From Henricia sp. BOLD:AAB3569 (Eukaryota > Echinodermata > Asteroidea > Spinulosida > Echinasteridae): a stretch of DNA of 64,000 bases. Within the stretch, counting starts at the first letter, position 1. Each line of letters opens with the position of its first letter. The DNA lies in NCBI GenBank assembly GCA_037783545.1, contig JBBELK010000112.1, positions 744,001 through 808,000 of the forward strand, in the 5' to 3' direction. The position numbers were made by a program, and so were the translations under genes. This document shows, piece by piece, positions 1 through 10,255 of the stretch. The notes under the pieces were generated by a model. That model was given only the letters and a program-made list of their open reading frames with translations. It searched no databases and was not told where the DNA came from.

Positions 1-231
1 AAAATTGAGAGCGCGAATTTTCAGATTGGTAATGAGAAAAATGTGACATGATAATATCAAAATAATGGAAAAAACGGGTGCGTCAAAAATGTGATGGGAA
101 GACTCTCATAAGTATCTTGGGTTTGGGCGTTTAGTTCTTATTTCCTCACAAGGCCTAAACTTCTTTGTCGCCACCGGTGATCCTTCGGCCCATCCTTTCC
201 ATCCTTTTCTTTTTCTGTGAAGAGAAAAAAC
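1..231 (-). repeat. Tail of composite repeat, copy 1
   Basis: This stretch is almost identical to 2041-2275, differing by a few substitutions and short indels; the two copies diverge abruptly just after the shared AGAGAAAAAAC. It is the minus-strand 3' end of the composite element described at 2041-3481. The window cuts its left side, so its true boundary is not visible. It encodes nothing on its own. Confidence 0.75.
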
Positions 232-965
232 GTAACCATTATACGTGGATTTATTTTTATTTGTAAATTTAATTTTTTAAATCAATGAATGAATGAAATG
301 TGACGGGTCCACGCTGGTCCGATAATTTTCTAAGCACGTGGCTCTCCTAAGAGAGTTCCAACTTCATGTGTACCTGCGCAAAGGCATATATCGACAATAT
401 CACAATACCGAACCCAGATATTATAGATGTAGTAATTTTAATAACAAAATTTCTTATTTTTTTATTGCAATGGCCTTCAAAACATGTTACTAAATATGTT
501 AATTTGCCCTTCATTTTTGGGACAAGCCATTGTTTTTATGCGATAAGTTGTTACTCGGGATAAAATATATGCTGAAAATAGCATGTTATTATAGAAACCA
601 TTGTATACGTACTTGTATTTTGTTTTCTTGGGCAGTGGTCCTGTTTTAGCATCCCTGGCGTATGTTGTGCTTGTGCTGCGGATGGAGGAAAACAACATGC
701 AATATTATATTGACATTACTGAACCAATACCGGTTGTATAATACCATGTGAGCTAGCTCCAGAGATAGCCCCTCGTCTGAACGACCCCGTTGTGTCTTAG
801 AATTGCATATACACAAATTTACAAATACTCCTTTTTTAGATTGATTTTGTAGCCAAGGTGTTTGTAGCTAATCACCCTTAAAATCTAAATCAGCACTCTC
901 TGGCTGTCAATGAGCAATTTGCACTGGGAGAGAAATGTTAAAGCAATTCTCTTAAAGATGATTAT
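232..965. other. Unassigned stretch
   Basis: AT-rich sequence with no recognisable coding pattern, inverted repeat or RNA signal. It separates the two shared blocks of repeat copy 1 and has no counterpart in copy 2, where coding remnants occupy the same place. It may be an insertion or a replacement. Confidence 0.4.
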
Positions 966-1549
966 TTATCTTTTCCCTGTTGAGGCTGTGTTTGGTGTTG
1001 AGTAGGTCACGAGGGAGGCCCTTGCTGTTAGACTTGACGGCGGCAGCTTGACTGAAGTGTACAGTTTATCTGTGTAGATGTGGTGGTATAGGCCAAAGTG
1101 GTGTTTAGCAACTTTCTTTGCTGTATTGTCCATTGTTTCTGGGGCCTGTCCATGCCGGTGGATAATAGCGTTTAACATGTAGCCTGTAGTGTTGCGATGG
1201 CTGGGGTTCTTCCTTCGTCGTGTCTGTAAATTCTTCCATGTTGTCATCCTCTGACAGAGCTTCTAACTCTTGTTGGAAATCCTCTATCTTCATCTCATCT
1301 GCATCATATTCCTCTGTCATCATCGCTTGTCATGCTTTGTGCTGCTGGCGGACAAAGGCTAAGCTCGTTAACATTGTCAAGACCGTCATGACCAACTAGG
1401 CCTGGAACAGCTTCGGTTACTGCATGCCCGTGATATTGTGCTAGCTAGGACGTCTGCACGGTCTGCCATTTGCAGACAGGAGTAGAAACGTTATAGGCAA
1501 AGTTTTAAACTCGCACAGCAATGAGTATGCTGTATGTTTCTACTAGTCT
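966..1549 (-). pseudogene. piggyBac-like transposase remnant, copy 1
   Basis: Read on the minus strand, fragments resemble the catalytic part of piggyBac transposases: a TGYMLN stretch, an AKKVAKHHFGLYHHIYTD block and DKLYTS, where family members have the conserved 'YFDNFFTS'-like motif. An acidic N-terminal piece (MMTEEYDADEMKIEDFQQEL, near 1319-1260) is joined almost directly to this late region, so the middle of the protein has been deleted. A frameshift follows DKLYTS; in the alternative frame coding-like sequence continues. The right edge at about 1549 (CTAGT) is the same point at which copy 2 stops matching, so it is probably the end of the repeat. It is non-functional. The family assignment is by motif resemblance only. 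Confidence 0.6.
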
Positions 1550-2040
1550 TTTTCGCGACGACTATCCATCCAACATGTCAGAGAGGGCTCAGCATCATCA
1601 GTGCATGCACTGGGAATTTCATGAATGTGCGATTGCGCTCTGTTAAAGTACATATGCGACCATCTTTAAATGATAATTACACAAAATTAAGAAACGAAAT
1701 ATAGTTCCTGTTCTTTGTTTAATACAATAGGTATTGAGTTTATTTTCAAATATCTACAAAGGTGCTATAAAAATTGAGATAAATAAATACTGTAGGGCCT
1801 ATGGATGATAAATTAATAATGTACAACAATGTAGTCTATATATACACATGATTAGTTTGATACATTGTGGTTTTATGATACCAAATGAAGTATATAACAA
1901 GTTATGACGAAATGAGTGCATGGGGTGTCACTGTCGGGCAGAAATAAGCGGTAGATACAACTTAATTAAATAAATAACCTAAAATATAATGAACTTTCGG
2001 GACGGAACCTTGAAAAAAAATTCAAATTGAAAAAGAAATT
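1550..2040. other. Unassigned AT-rich stretch
   Basis: No gene, repeat or structure that I can support. It separates the two composite repeat copies. Confidence 0.4.
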
Positions 2041-2600
2041 AAAATTGAGAGCGCGAATTTTCAGATTGGTAATGAGAAAAATGTGACATGATAATATCAA
2101 AATAATGGAAAAAAAACCGGGTGCGTCAAAAATGTGATGTGAAGACTCTCATAAGTATCTTGGGTTTGGGCGTTTAGTTCTTATTCCCTCACAAGGCCTA
2201 AACCTCTTTGTCGCCACCGGTGATCCTTCGGCCCATCCTTTCCATCCTTTTCTTTTTCTGTGAAGAGAAAAAACATATTTGGCAAGTCTGGTCAGATTCC
2301 CGTGCCGGAGTCTATTGCCCAGACAGAGAATATCAGGAAAACCCAGACCACCGAAAGATGTAGAAGTGGTAATATACTGAGTACTAGCTGAATTAGGAAG
2401 ATGTACTAGCGACCGCACAGACTTATTGATACATCTCTGAATTGCCTTAAGGGCACTAACTGTGCCCGGTTCTATTGTGCTGTGGTACTGTATGTGGTGA
2501 AAAGAACTGTGCTGGAGTTCGGCCCTTTCGCGTATCCAATCGGGAGTGGCTAAGGATGTTGTCATCGTCACTGTCATCACTGCTGTCATTTGGTACAGAC
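2041..2600 (-). pseudogene. Possible non-LTR RT C-terminal remnant
   Basis: A minus-strand open frame (2149-2589, 146 residues) contains ALKAIQRCINKSVRSLVHLP followed about 15 residues later by FGGLGFPDI and a LGNRLRH stretch. A helix ending in LHLP and then a GGLG-P block is typical of the thumb region just after the RT core in R2/R4-type LINEs. There is no catalytic core, so this can only be a 3' fragment. It lies directly downstream of the piggyBac remnant in the same orientation, as if the two had been fused in the repeat that spread here. Alternatively the whole frame may be a divergent piggyBac C-terminus; the RT reading rests on two motifs. Confidence 0.4.
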
Positions 2601-3481
2601 TCCTGTACTAGTGGATGGTGTTGTTTATAGCAGATCCGAGCATTAATAGCGTGAGCTATGTCAATGAGGAAGTGTAGAATTTTCCTCCACCACAGTTTAG
2701 ATTATATAGGACCTCAGTTGATCTCCTTTGCCAACACCCCTATGTAATAAAGTAGTGCAGTCCACTGCAGCTGAACGGACAGCAATCTTCTGGGCCTTTA
2801 GACGTCCAGTGGCGCCATCTTCGACTTTTCTCGTCACTGAGTAGACATGGGGGTCTCGCCATCCATGATGGCCTGACAACAGCATCATCATGCGCAAGTT
2901 CTTCCACACTGCTGCTGTCAGTTGCCCATTCTGCCTGAGGTAGAAAGAGCCTCTTGGTGTTTTGGCCATTCGTTGCATCTTTTCCCTGTTGAGGTTGTGT
3001 TTGGTGTTGAGTAGGTCACGAGGGAGGCCCTTGCTGTTAGACTTGACGGCGGCAGCTTGACTGAAGTGTACAGTTTATCTGTGTAGATGTGGTGGTATAG
3101 GCCAAAGTGGTGTTTAGCAACTTTCTTTGCTGTATGGCTAGGGTTCTTCCTTCGTCGTGTCTGTAAATTCTTCCATGTTGTCATCCTCTGACAGAGCTTC
3201 TAACTCTTGTTGGAAATCCTCTATCTTCATCTCATCTGCATCATATTCCTCTGTCATCATCGCTTGTCATGCTTTGTGCCGCTGGCGGACGAAGGCTAAG
3301 CTCGTTAACATTGTCAAGACCAACATGACCAACTAGGCCTGGAACAGCTTCAGTTACTGCCGGTGATATTGTGCTAGCTAGGACGTCTGCACGGTCTGCC
3401 ATTTGCAGACAGGAGTAGAAAAGTTTATAGGCAAAGTTTTTAACTCGCACAGCAATGAATATGCTGTATGTTTTTACTAGT
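2520..3481 (-). pseudogene. piggyBac-like transposase remnant, copy 2
   Basis: This is the better preserved copy. In coding order on the minus strand it shows the acidic N-terminal piece (near 3260-3190), a deletion, AKKVAKHHFGLYHHIYTD, DKLYTS, then after a frameshift KSNSKGLPRDLLNTKHN, MAKTPRGSFYLRQNGQLTA with VWKN, and finally GVGKGDQLRSY followed by KLWWRKILHFLIDIAHA. The last two correspond to the piggyBac 'GGVD..DQL..Y' and 'WW...F..L.D.A..NA' blocks. Frames change several times and stops interrupt it, so no transposase could be made. Copy 1 at 966-1549 shares its right end. Related TTAA-flanked sequences occur elsewhere in the window (37079-37688), though no link can be proved from sequence here. 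Confidence 0.65.
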
Positions 3482-3499
3482 TAAAGTGCCTTTTGTACA

Positions 3500-4740
3500 T
3501 ACATGCGTGTATATTCTCACCTTGCTGCTTCTCGCTAATTATTGCATCACAAAACTTCTGTATCGGCTCTTGGATGCCTGTCTTGAGGGTGAACTTCAGA
3601 TGAATGAAGGGGGTACAGTGCTTTGCGGGTTGTGTATTGTGGGAATCTTTGTTTGACTTCTTCTCAAGATGATGCATTGGTGATGTCCATCAGTGCTCGT
3701 TGCACTCGTTGTAGATTTAGTAGTTCCTCTTCAGACTTCAATTAAGTCAGTGTGATTTTCTTCGTTATCAAGTCTTGTAGCATCTGTACCAACACATCCT
3801 CTGGAAGGGTCTGGTAATGCTTAAATACACACATCTGTATTTGAGGAATGCCACTAGTGAGCTCCTTCCTTTTTGGGCTTTAGTCTTTGAGTTCGCCTTT
3901 TTCATACATTGTGAGTATTTCCTCTATTATGGGCGGCCAAAAAGACAAAAATTTAAAGTAAAATCTTCACAAAGGACTAAACAACGGCAAAATGGCAAGA
4001 GGACAAATTTACAGTAGTACAAGATCAAAATCAAACAAAGGACAAAGCCAGAAGAGGGTGTGGGTGGGGGGGAGGTGGTGTTGTACTTTGACAACATTAA
4101 TTGAAATGGTCAAGTACAGGCCAAACATCTGAAAATTAGACAGAAAAGACTATACCCTCTTATTTGCAATGGCTTTCAGAAAATGTATTACAAGTATTAC
4201 TTTCTAATACATGTACCTCAATATCTGGTCCTGAACATGCTGTACAGTTCCATCCACTTCAAAGTCGATGGTGGTTTCGCCAATGATTAGCTTTCAAGGT
4301 AATTTTCTCTTCAGTGACGGGAACAATGTCATCGTCACACCCAGCAAGGCACATTTGTTAGAATACCTTTTTTCCTGTTTGATAAAAAACTATACACTCA
4401 CTGGATTCACTGGGTAATTGGATTGGATTCACTGGGTAAATTAAACGCCAAATAAATCAAATCAAATGAAAATATAATCCGTGGTGCCGTGGTTTTCATC
4501 ATTTGCTACTTTAAAAGCTTGTACCTTTTGAAACAGGGCACCAACGTAGTGCCTGTCGAAGGGATAGCCAACTTAAAAATCTTGATACTCGATGGCAGCC
4601 AAGGAGAGGTTTGACTCCCGGGATATCTTGGTCACATGCTTCTTTCCCGATGCCTGTTTCAAGCGCGGTGACCTGCTTACGTATACCTCGGGGTCGTTTT
4701 CATCAAGTGTTTGTCTGGTCAAAATCAGTCAGGGGTTTCT
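3500..4740 (-). pseudogene. Coding-like remnants of an unidentified protein
   Basis: Several minus-strand pieces read like protein. Near 3832-3680, TLPEDVLVQMLQDLITKK is followed after a stop by EEELLNLQRVQRALMDI. Near 3625-3510, PFIHLKFTLKTGIQEPIQKF ends at AGCAAG|GTGAGA, a good splice donor. At 4294-4217, a piece beginning LIIGETTIDFEVDG is bounded by AG and by AG|GTACAT. Near 4730-4505, DENDPEVYVSRSPRLKQ, KHVTKISRESNLSLAAIEY and, past a stop, GYPFDRHYVGALFQKVQAF occur. Some edges look like splice sites, so exons of a real gene are possible, but in-frame stops argue for decay. I do not recognise the family. Only the coding-like composition is claimed. Confidence 0.3.
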
Positions 4741-4749
4741 GACTGCCAT

Positions 4750-5520
4750 AGGAAGTTTGGTCCATGAAACCAGACAACCAGTTTACAAACCTCTAAAACA
4801 TTGCTTTCTATCAATACTATTATTTGCCAAACAGGAAAAATATAGCTGTGCAGATTCTTGTTTACAAATAATGAAAATGTTCCATCGGCGTTCCATATTT
4901 GATAAATCAAACTGACGAGTGTACATTTTATTCTTCACAGCATATCTATTCCCATCTAAGGAATTCTACAAAAAAATTGGCAAACTTGTGCTACTCCATG
5001 GGCTGGTAGATGTTCCAGTGCCCATGTTTTGACCCTTTCATAAAGGATGTGCTCCACCATAGGGGGACTGAGAGAAGATTATCAGTCCCAACCCTTTATT
5101 AATGATAGTGACTGCAGTCAGCTGGCCCAATAACCGAAACTGTTTCCGGTTTAGACGTTGGAAATTTTGCCGGAAGAACTTGTTCTCTGCATTGCCTGCA
5201 TGCAAATATTAAATGTTGTGCACAGAATTGGCTTTTAATATGGAATCATTATTTTTTCTTAACATGGGATTGCTTAATTACTGAACTCATCATCAGTACA
5301 TGTGTATCAATCTGGTGAGTTTCTTTTATGATTTGTTGATTTCTTCGCTTAAAGAACCATGTCGCTAATTGTCGCAGCAAGAAGTCAGTAACAGGATTAT
5401 ATATGGCGTGACAAAATGTAGGGACAGGTAGCCTACATTTGAAGACTGTCTTAACAAGGGTTGTTGTGTTCTGTATTAGTGGAAAACAATTTCTGCACGT
5501 CTACAAAAGGCAATTGCCGC
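4750..5520. other. Unassigned stretch
   Basis: No supported gene, RNA or repeat. Short open frames here lack any recognisable motif. Confidence 0.35.
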
Positions 5521-5636
5521 TTCCACTGGAGGTGGTTCATCAACTCAACAATGCTGTTGGTCGTAAAGTGGTTGTTTTACAAAAATCCAGTATGAAACAG
5601 TGTGCTATTGCTCGGCAGTATGGCATCACTCAAGAT
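5521..5636 (+). pseudogene. Tc1/mariner-like HTH fragment
   Basis: The plus-strand frame reads GRKVVVLQKSSMKQCAIARQ followed by YGIT. This matches the first helix-turn-helix of Tc1/mariner-type transposases, where 'G.I..L...G.S...IA..LG.S' recognises the inverted repeat. Coding resemblance stops abruptly at 5639, where a different GC-rich sequence (GGCCGGTATTCACAA) begins. Only about 35 residues of the DNA-binding domain remain and there is no catalytic domain. Confidence 0.45.
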
Positions 5637-5639
5637 CAG

Positions 5640-6240
5640 GGCCGGTATTCACAAAACGCGTACGCGTCAACCCCGAGATTGGTTTTAACCCGGGTTGAAC
5701 TTGACCCAGCTCGGGACAAGGGTTGAAAACGATAGTGTGAAATGAACAGTGTTGAGTTCGCCCCGTGCGGGTTGAGATTCTTGCCGTTTGTAACTAATTG
5801 TAAGCTACAAATTTTACTTGAAAAAAAAAAATTTGCATGAATACTGGTATGAATATACTAGTTCATGTAGACCTACGGCGTACACATGAACATGCGTATT
5901 GTATGTGTCAAAATCAGAGCGTCCATTTTAATTAAGAGGCTATTTTTTTTTTATATCGTCAGTCATTCACTTTTGCACTTTAGCAGTAAAGCAATGTTGA
6001 ATTCGAAGGTACATGTATTTCCAGCAGGGGACAGCACTTTCCCATGCGTGCAACGCTCGATTATCACTCGCCCTGGGTTGGCGCTGCACAAGTGTGAATC
6101 CTCCCCGTTTAACTTGGGGCGAGGTAAACCCGTTTTGGCCGAAACAAGTGGGAAACGCGATAGCGGATTGAGTGCGGGGTTGAAAATTCGCATTTCAACC
6201 GAGTTGAGAGGCTGTAAGGCCTGTAGTGTGTGAAATTGCC
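5640..6240. repeat. GC-rich interspersed block, unassigned
   Basis: A compositionally distinct block that interrupts the Tc1-like fragment at its left edge. It is rich in GGTTGA/TCAACC words of opposite orientation and resembles in style the MITE at 40154-40350. I could not find convincing terminal repeats or a target duplication. Its open frames look like by-products of its composition. Confidence 0.3.
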
Positions 6241-6429
6241 TGGATTCGTTGGCTACCGTATGTAGCCCAAGACCACCTTACTGTCTTAGTAGAATGTGGT
6301 GCTGTCAGTAGTCACTCGGCCTTGTAGTTCAGTTTCGACTGTCTGTGACTAGTGTTGTTGCGAGAACGGCTGTACAGAGCGCCATTCAAGATTAAGAAAC
6401 TAATATGCTTTCATTTTAGACCCAACTAG

Positions 6430-6690
6430 TGTAGCTGCTTTTTGGAAATAATGTAATACGAGCAGCAACATTCTGCACTCGCTGTAGACGAGAAAGCTGT
6501 GTTTGAGTCGCACCATAAAATAGCGAGTTGCAAAAGTCATATATGATAAGTGAATACACGATTTGCTCAGCGGCTGATTGAGTTAGATACCTGAATAGAA
6601 TGAAGTGGATTTACAAACTTTAGAGACTTGACTGGACCATTTCGGTAATTTCAGTTTGACGGTGTCATTTGCCAATGCATGTGGTTTGCT
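6430..6690 (-). pseudogene. CR1/Jockey-like LINE RT fragment
   Basis: On the minus strand the frame reads AEQIVYSLIIYDFCNSLFYG and then TQLSRLQRVQNVAARIT. This is the characteristic block downstream of the RT catalytic core in CR1/L2/Jockey-clade LINEs ('LV.....SRLDYCNSLLYG....L..LQ.VQN.AARL'). Upstream (toward 6690) VSKVCKSTSF fits the preceding '...VCKSAYFHLR' segment with one stop between. The catalytic motifs and the endonuclease are absent. It is a short dead remnant. Confidence 0.65.
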
Positions 6691-6699
6691 TCACACCAT

Positions 6700-8000
6700 C
6701 CAGCTGTTATGTACCGTATAATACGGACAACATTATTTACATGTCACAACAACAATGGGAAGGTTCTGGTTCGAGCGCACTGCAAATTTATCTATTTTAC
6801 CCCTGGTAGGTAGAATCACCAAATTTTAAAGTTCATTTGATAGTTGTGTAACCTATTTTATATTAAAGAGCTGCCAAAATGCAATTAAATAAGGGGTCTG
6901 CATAGGGCGAGCACTTATCAAGTTATTGAAATTTTAAAGTCGTATTTTTTGCCTTAAAATGATGCTCATTTTGGTTAAAATAATTGTGACCACGTCAGAT
7001 GATAATGTGCACAAACATATGGGAAGTTTACATACATACTTTTGCAAAGAATAACTTTAAAGTGGTTTAAAGTATAGACACCAAATTTGCAACATGTCAC
7101 CTTAGAGTTATGTCTGAGCTCTGAGGGTAAGCTCTGAGTGGAAGCTCTGAAGTTAAGTATATTTTCAAAATCTTAGTTAATTAACTGGTATTCATAATAA
7201 CGACCGCCAGTATTATTAAAGCTTAAAGTAATTGTCATTCCTGCATTAATTTCCTTAAAACATTGGCCGAAACATTAACGCATTGAACATGTTTTTTTTT
7301 TTAAATGTTATCTATTTCTTTGAATAGCTTTGAAGAAATAGTCGCCCTGTTTGAAAATGGGCGCCCAAATTCCAACATGGCCGCCCAAATTCCAACATGG
7401 CTGTCATTTGTCAGGGCTATCAAAATAACTACCTTTACCAATTATGACGTATTAGTTTTCTTATATATTCTCTTATTTACAGGGAATTCACACAGCGTCC
7501 TTTCAGATAGATGTATAATGCCAACTTGATACATTGCTTCTGGTCAAGTAGGCCTACATGTAATTGAAGAGTGCATTAACATTAAAAATGCGGGATCGTC
7601 ATTCTCAATTCTGTACAAGTTTGTGAATTGATTTGTACTCATTAAGTGAAAAATGACAATACACCTTTGAATTTAAATACTATTCTATGAATGTTAATGG
7701 CAGACTTTAATATTCTTGGTGGCAGCAAACATACCGGTCACACGTGACCCGTCTAACCACTGCGACATTCAAGCAAAATGACGCAAACATTAAGTCTGCC
7801 GCCCCAAGCGTCTCTAAAGTCCCCCATTACCAAAATTAATGGGTTACCTTCAGGTCAGCAGTACTTTTAGCTTTCTACACTGGGTTTCACCTGTAGGAAG
7901 GTTAAGCATACAAAATGATATCACCAACAGCAAGGTCGGCCAAGACCTCTGATACTGTCTGATAACAAACTCCAGGCATATTCACTCTCTTTCTTTGGAT
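6700..8000. other. Unassigned AT-rich stretch
   Basis: No supported gene. One small local duplication is visible at 7358-7402, where a CGCCCAAATTCCAACATGG word occurs twice in tandem. Confidence 0.4.
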
Positions 8001-8001
8001 G

Positions 8002-9840
8002 TTATATTAGGTCTGTTATAACCCCTCTGCACATGGAGTCACCATTTTCTGTTGTCCGTTTTTGGTTGAAGTTGAGCCCAACGATGTAGTTCGGATTTTC
8101 AACAATGTTCAGGATAATTTCTCTTTCTTGAGATACTTGTAGAGGTGTGAGTTTGCAAAGGTAAGTCTGGAGATCCTGGAGAGTTGACTTGTTGAAGGTG
8201 ATTTTCTGTTCTGGTTTAACATCAAGAATGAGAATCCAGAATCGAATTTGGGCTTTGATGGCATATGTAGATTTCGATTTGCTTAGGGCGTGTTTGTTTC
8301 GGACGGATCTAGATTCAGATCGGCGCGTATCCAAGGTGAACTTGTTCACTTCGCGCACATCCTGATCGAGATCTGTGATCTGTGGAATCCTTCTCGAGAG
8401 ATGGTTCAGCGCTAGATCCAAAATGGCGACGTAATAACATCGTGGAGATTTTGTGTGAGTAAAATCGTGTTGAGAGGCAACACACATGACACACGATACA
8501 AATTTTTTTTAGAATGCTTGTTTATTTACGACGAATGTCGTGGGAGAAATTTGGAACAGAAATTTGACAAATTTGGTAAAAAAAATTGCAATTCACGTGA
8601 TTTGAGATTCGAGTTAAGAGCGGTTTCGTTTGTTTCTGCGCGGTAAAACAGATCGGAATCTGGATTTGGATCTGTCGTGAAACAAACACGCCCTTAGAGG
8701 TTTTAGTCCTTTGGTGATATCTTGTTCATCTCTCCAGACTCCACGTGCCATTACAGATTCCCATTTTTTTTCTTTTTCTTCCCGTCTATTGTTCTCCTTG
8801 TTTTCGATCATCTGTCGCGATTGGTCGAGTTTCTCACTGATCGCGTTGTTCAATTTGTTTTTTTCCTCAGGTCCTGCAAACGGTCAATTCTGGCCTCTGT
8901 TGTTGCGGTGCGGATGATGTCTGCTTTTTCCTCTCGTGTCTTGCCAGCAAGAAACTGTTTTCTGACCTTGTTTATGGTGAACATTGTCTTGGAAGAGACC
9001 TTTGTTGCACATGCAGATTTGGCTTAGATGTGTTTAACATCTCAGAGGGCAAATACTCTTTCCCCCGAGATATTGTGACTGCTGCATGAAGCTGCTTCAT
9101 TAATCAGCTGTGGTGATGGATTGGAATATTTGCCACCTGGGAGGTGATCCACCAGCTGCCTCTGCATCACAGCTTTGATTTCAGACACAAGTTGATCAAG
9201 TGTATCTGCAGTTTCTTTGTCGTGTTGACTGGGCTTTACAAGTTGGTGGAATTTGGCATCCTCTTTCACTGGCGTATTGAACACTGTTGTTCTCTTTCCA
9301 CTTACAGCAGCTGTTGCATCAAATTTGTCAAATTCCTCCATGACATTTGTGAATACTGGGCTGGCTTCAAGAATGTTGGGATTTTCTCCTTGCCATGTCA
9401 TCCATGGTCCAGTGATATATTTATCAACAAGACCCATGCAGGGCACGCAGATTTAGCATGAAACTTGGCTTTTGCTGGAGAGCATTGATGACAGCATGAT
9501 GGGGGCTATTCCGGGGTATAATCACCTTTCAGAAGAATTTTTGTATGAGTAAAGGAGCCCATTGTTAACAAAGAAGATGTTGAACCGGTTCCCAACCTAT
9601 CTCGAATACAAATTACCTCCTGTTGCAAGTCCTCTGTCCTTGAGAAAATGTGGTAAATCTCTGGGAAGGCCAGACGCACTGCAGTGGAATAGCTTATCCA
9701 CTGCTCTCAGCAAAGCTTGAGTTTTGCTTTCGCCTCTATGTTGAAATGGAAATTTGTTATTTTCTTGAACAATGTCCATGCCTTGTTCTTTTTCTTTTTG
9801 TTTCACAGCATTGGAACTTTGGGTCAGCCTGTTGCTCTTT
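8002..9840 (-). pseudogene. Decayed unidentified ORF interrupted by a MITE
   Basis: Minus-strand coding pieces line up in order. Near 9806-9597 is KFPFQHRGESKTQALLRAVD ... GLATGGNL. At 9446-9042 is GLVDKYITGPWMTW ... HLPGGKYSNPS ... SGERVFAL. Near 9030-8870 is KVSSKTMFTINKVRKQFLAG. At 8863-8697 is NNAISEKLDQSRQMIENKEN ... DITKGLKP, then after the MITE LSKSKSTYAIKAQIRFWI on to a stop at 8002. Damage: two stops just below 9042, a one-base frameshift in a run of seven A at about 8868, and the 408-bp MITE at 8286-8693. The order of motifs resembles uncharacterised proteins repeated in marine invertebrate and fish genomes, with a predicted coiled, Lys/Glu-rich middle. I cannot name the function; membership in a mobile element is likely but unproven. 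Confidence 0.5.
8286..8693. mobile_element. Tourist-like (PIF/Harbinger-type) MITE, 408 bp
   Basis: Terminal inverted repeats GGGCGTGTTTGTTTC (8286-8300 and its complement ending at 8693) with further imperfect pairing inward (GGATCTAGATTCAGATCGG against its right-hand partner). Both ends are flanked by TTA (8283-8285 and 8694-8696), the 3-bp target duplication typical of PIF/Harbinger. It encodes no transposase. Removing the element and one TTA joins the flanking minus-strand coding sequence in frame (KGLKP-L-SKSKS), which confirms the boundaries to the base. The mobilising enzyme could be a Harbinger transposase like that at 24303, but its TIRs differ from that element's. Confidence 0.85.
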
Positions 9841-9873
9841 CTTAAGTTGTTCTATGTCTGGTAATGTCGTACA

Positions 9874-10250
9874 TTAATCTTGTACTCTTACTTCAGTGGT
9901 GGCTTTCCACTCTATCTCTTTTCTGTTTCCCCAGCATTTCTTTCGGCATGGGGGGCAGGAGTACACTTGAATTTTCTCTGCTTGGCGTTTCTTTACGTGA
10001 ACGCACAACTGGTGATACCATTTATCATAACTGTCGCACTGGATCCAATCTATATGATCTGTTGTCGGATGAAGACAAGCTGTTGCAGCACATGTCTCAT
10101 CGTTCGCATCAACTTTAACTTGACTACAGGCTGCTATCCTTTTCTCAGCTTTTATTTGTTTCACTGCATTTCCTTGTGGTGGCGGGTAGGGGCAATCTGC
10201 CACTCGGTCGGACCCATCTGGCGGCACCGGAAACAGACTATTTCATATGA
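9874..10250 (-). pseudogene. PHD-like zinc finger next to gypsy gag
   Basis: A minus-strand frame carries Cys/His spacing of a PHD finger: C-A-A-T-A-C, then IQCDSYDKWYHQLC, then YSCPPC. The CD..K-W-YH..C core and the terminal C-P-P-C are characteristic. Just upstream, CFRCRQMG (near 10240) looks like the first half of a gag CCHC knuckle; the matching second half (VADC) is in another frame, so a frameshift splits the knuckle. The finger lies within about 70 residues of it. PHD fingers bind histone tails, so a chromatin-targeting role in the retroelement is conceivable. It may instead belong to the decayed ORF at 8002-9840. Confidence 0.5.
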
Positions 10251-10255
10251 GCCTC

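Noticed and set aside
5640-6240. A defined MITE
   Set aside because: No convincing terminal inverted repeats or target duplication; left as an unassigned block.
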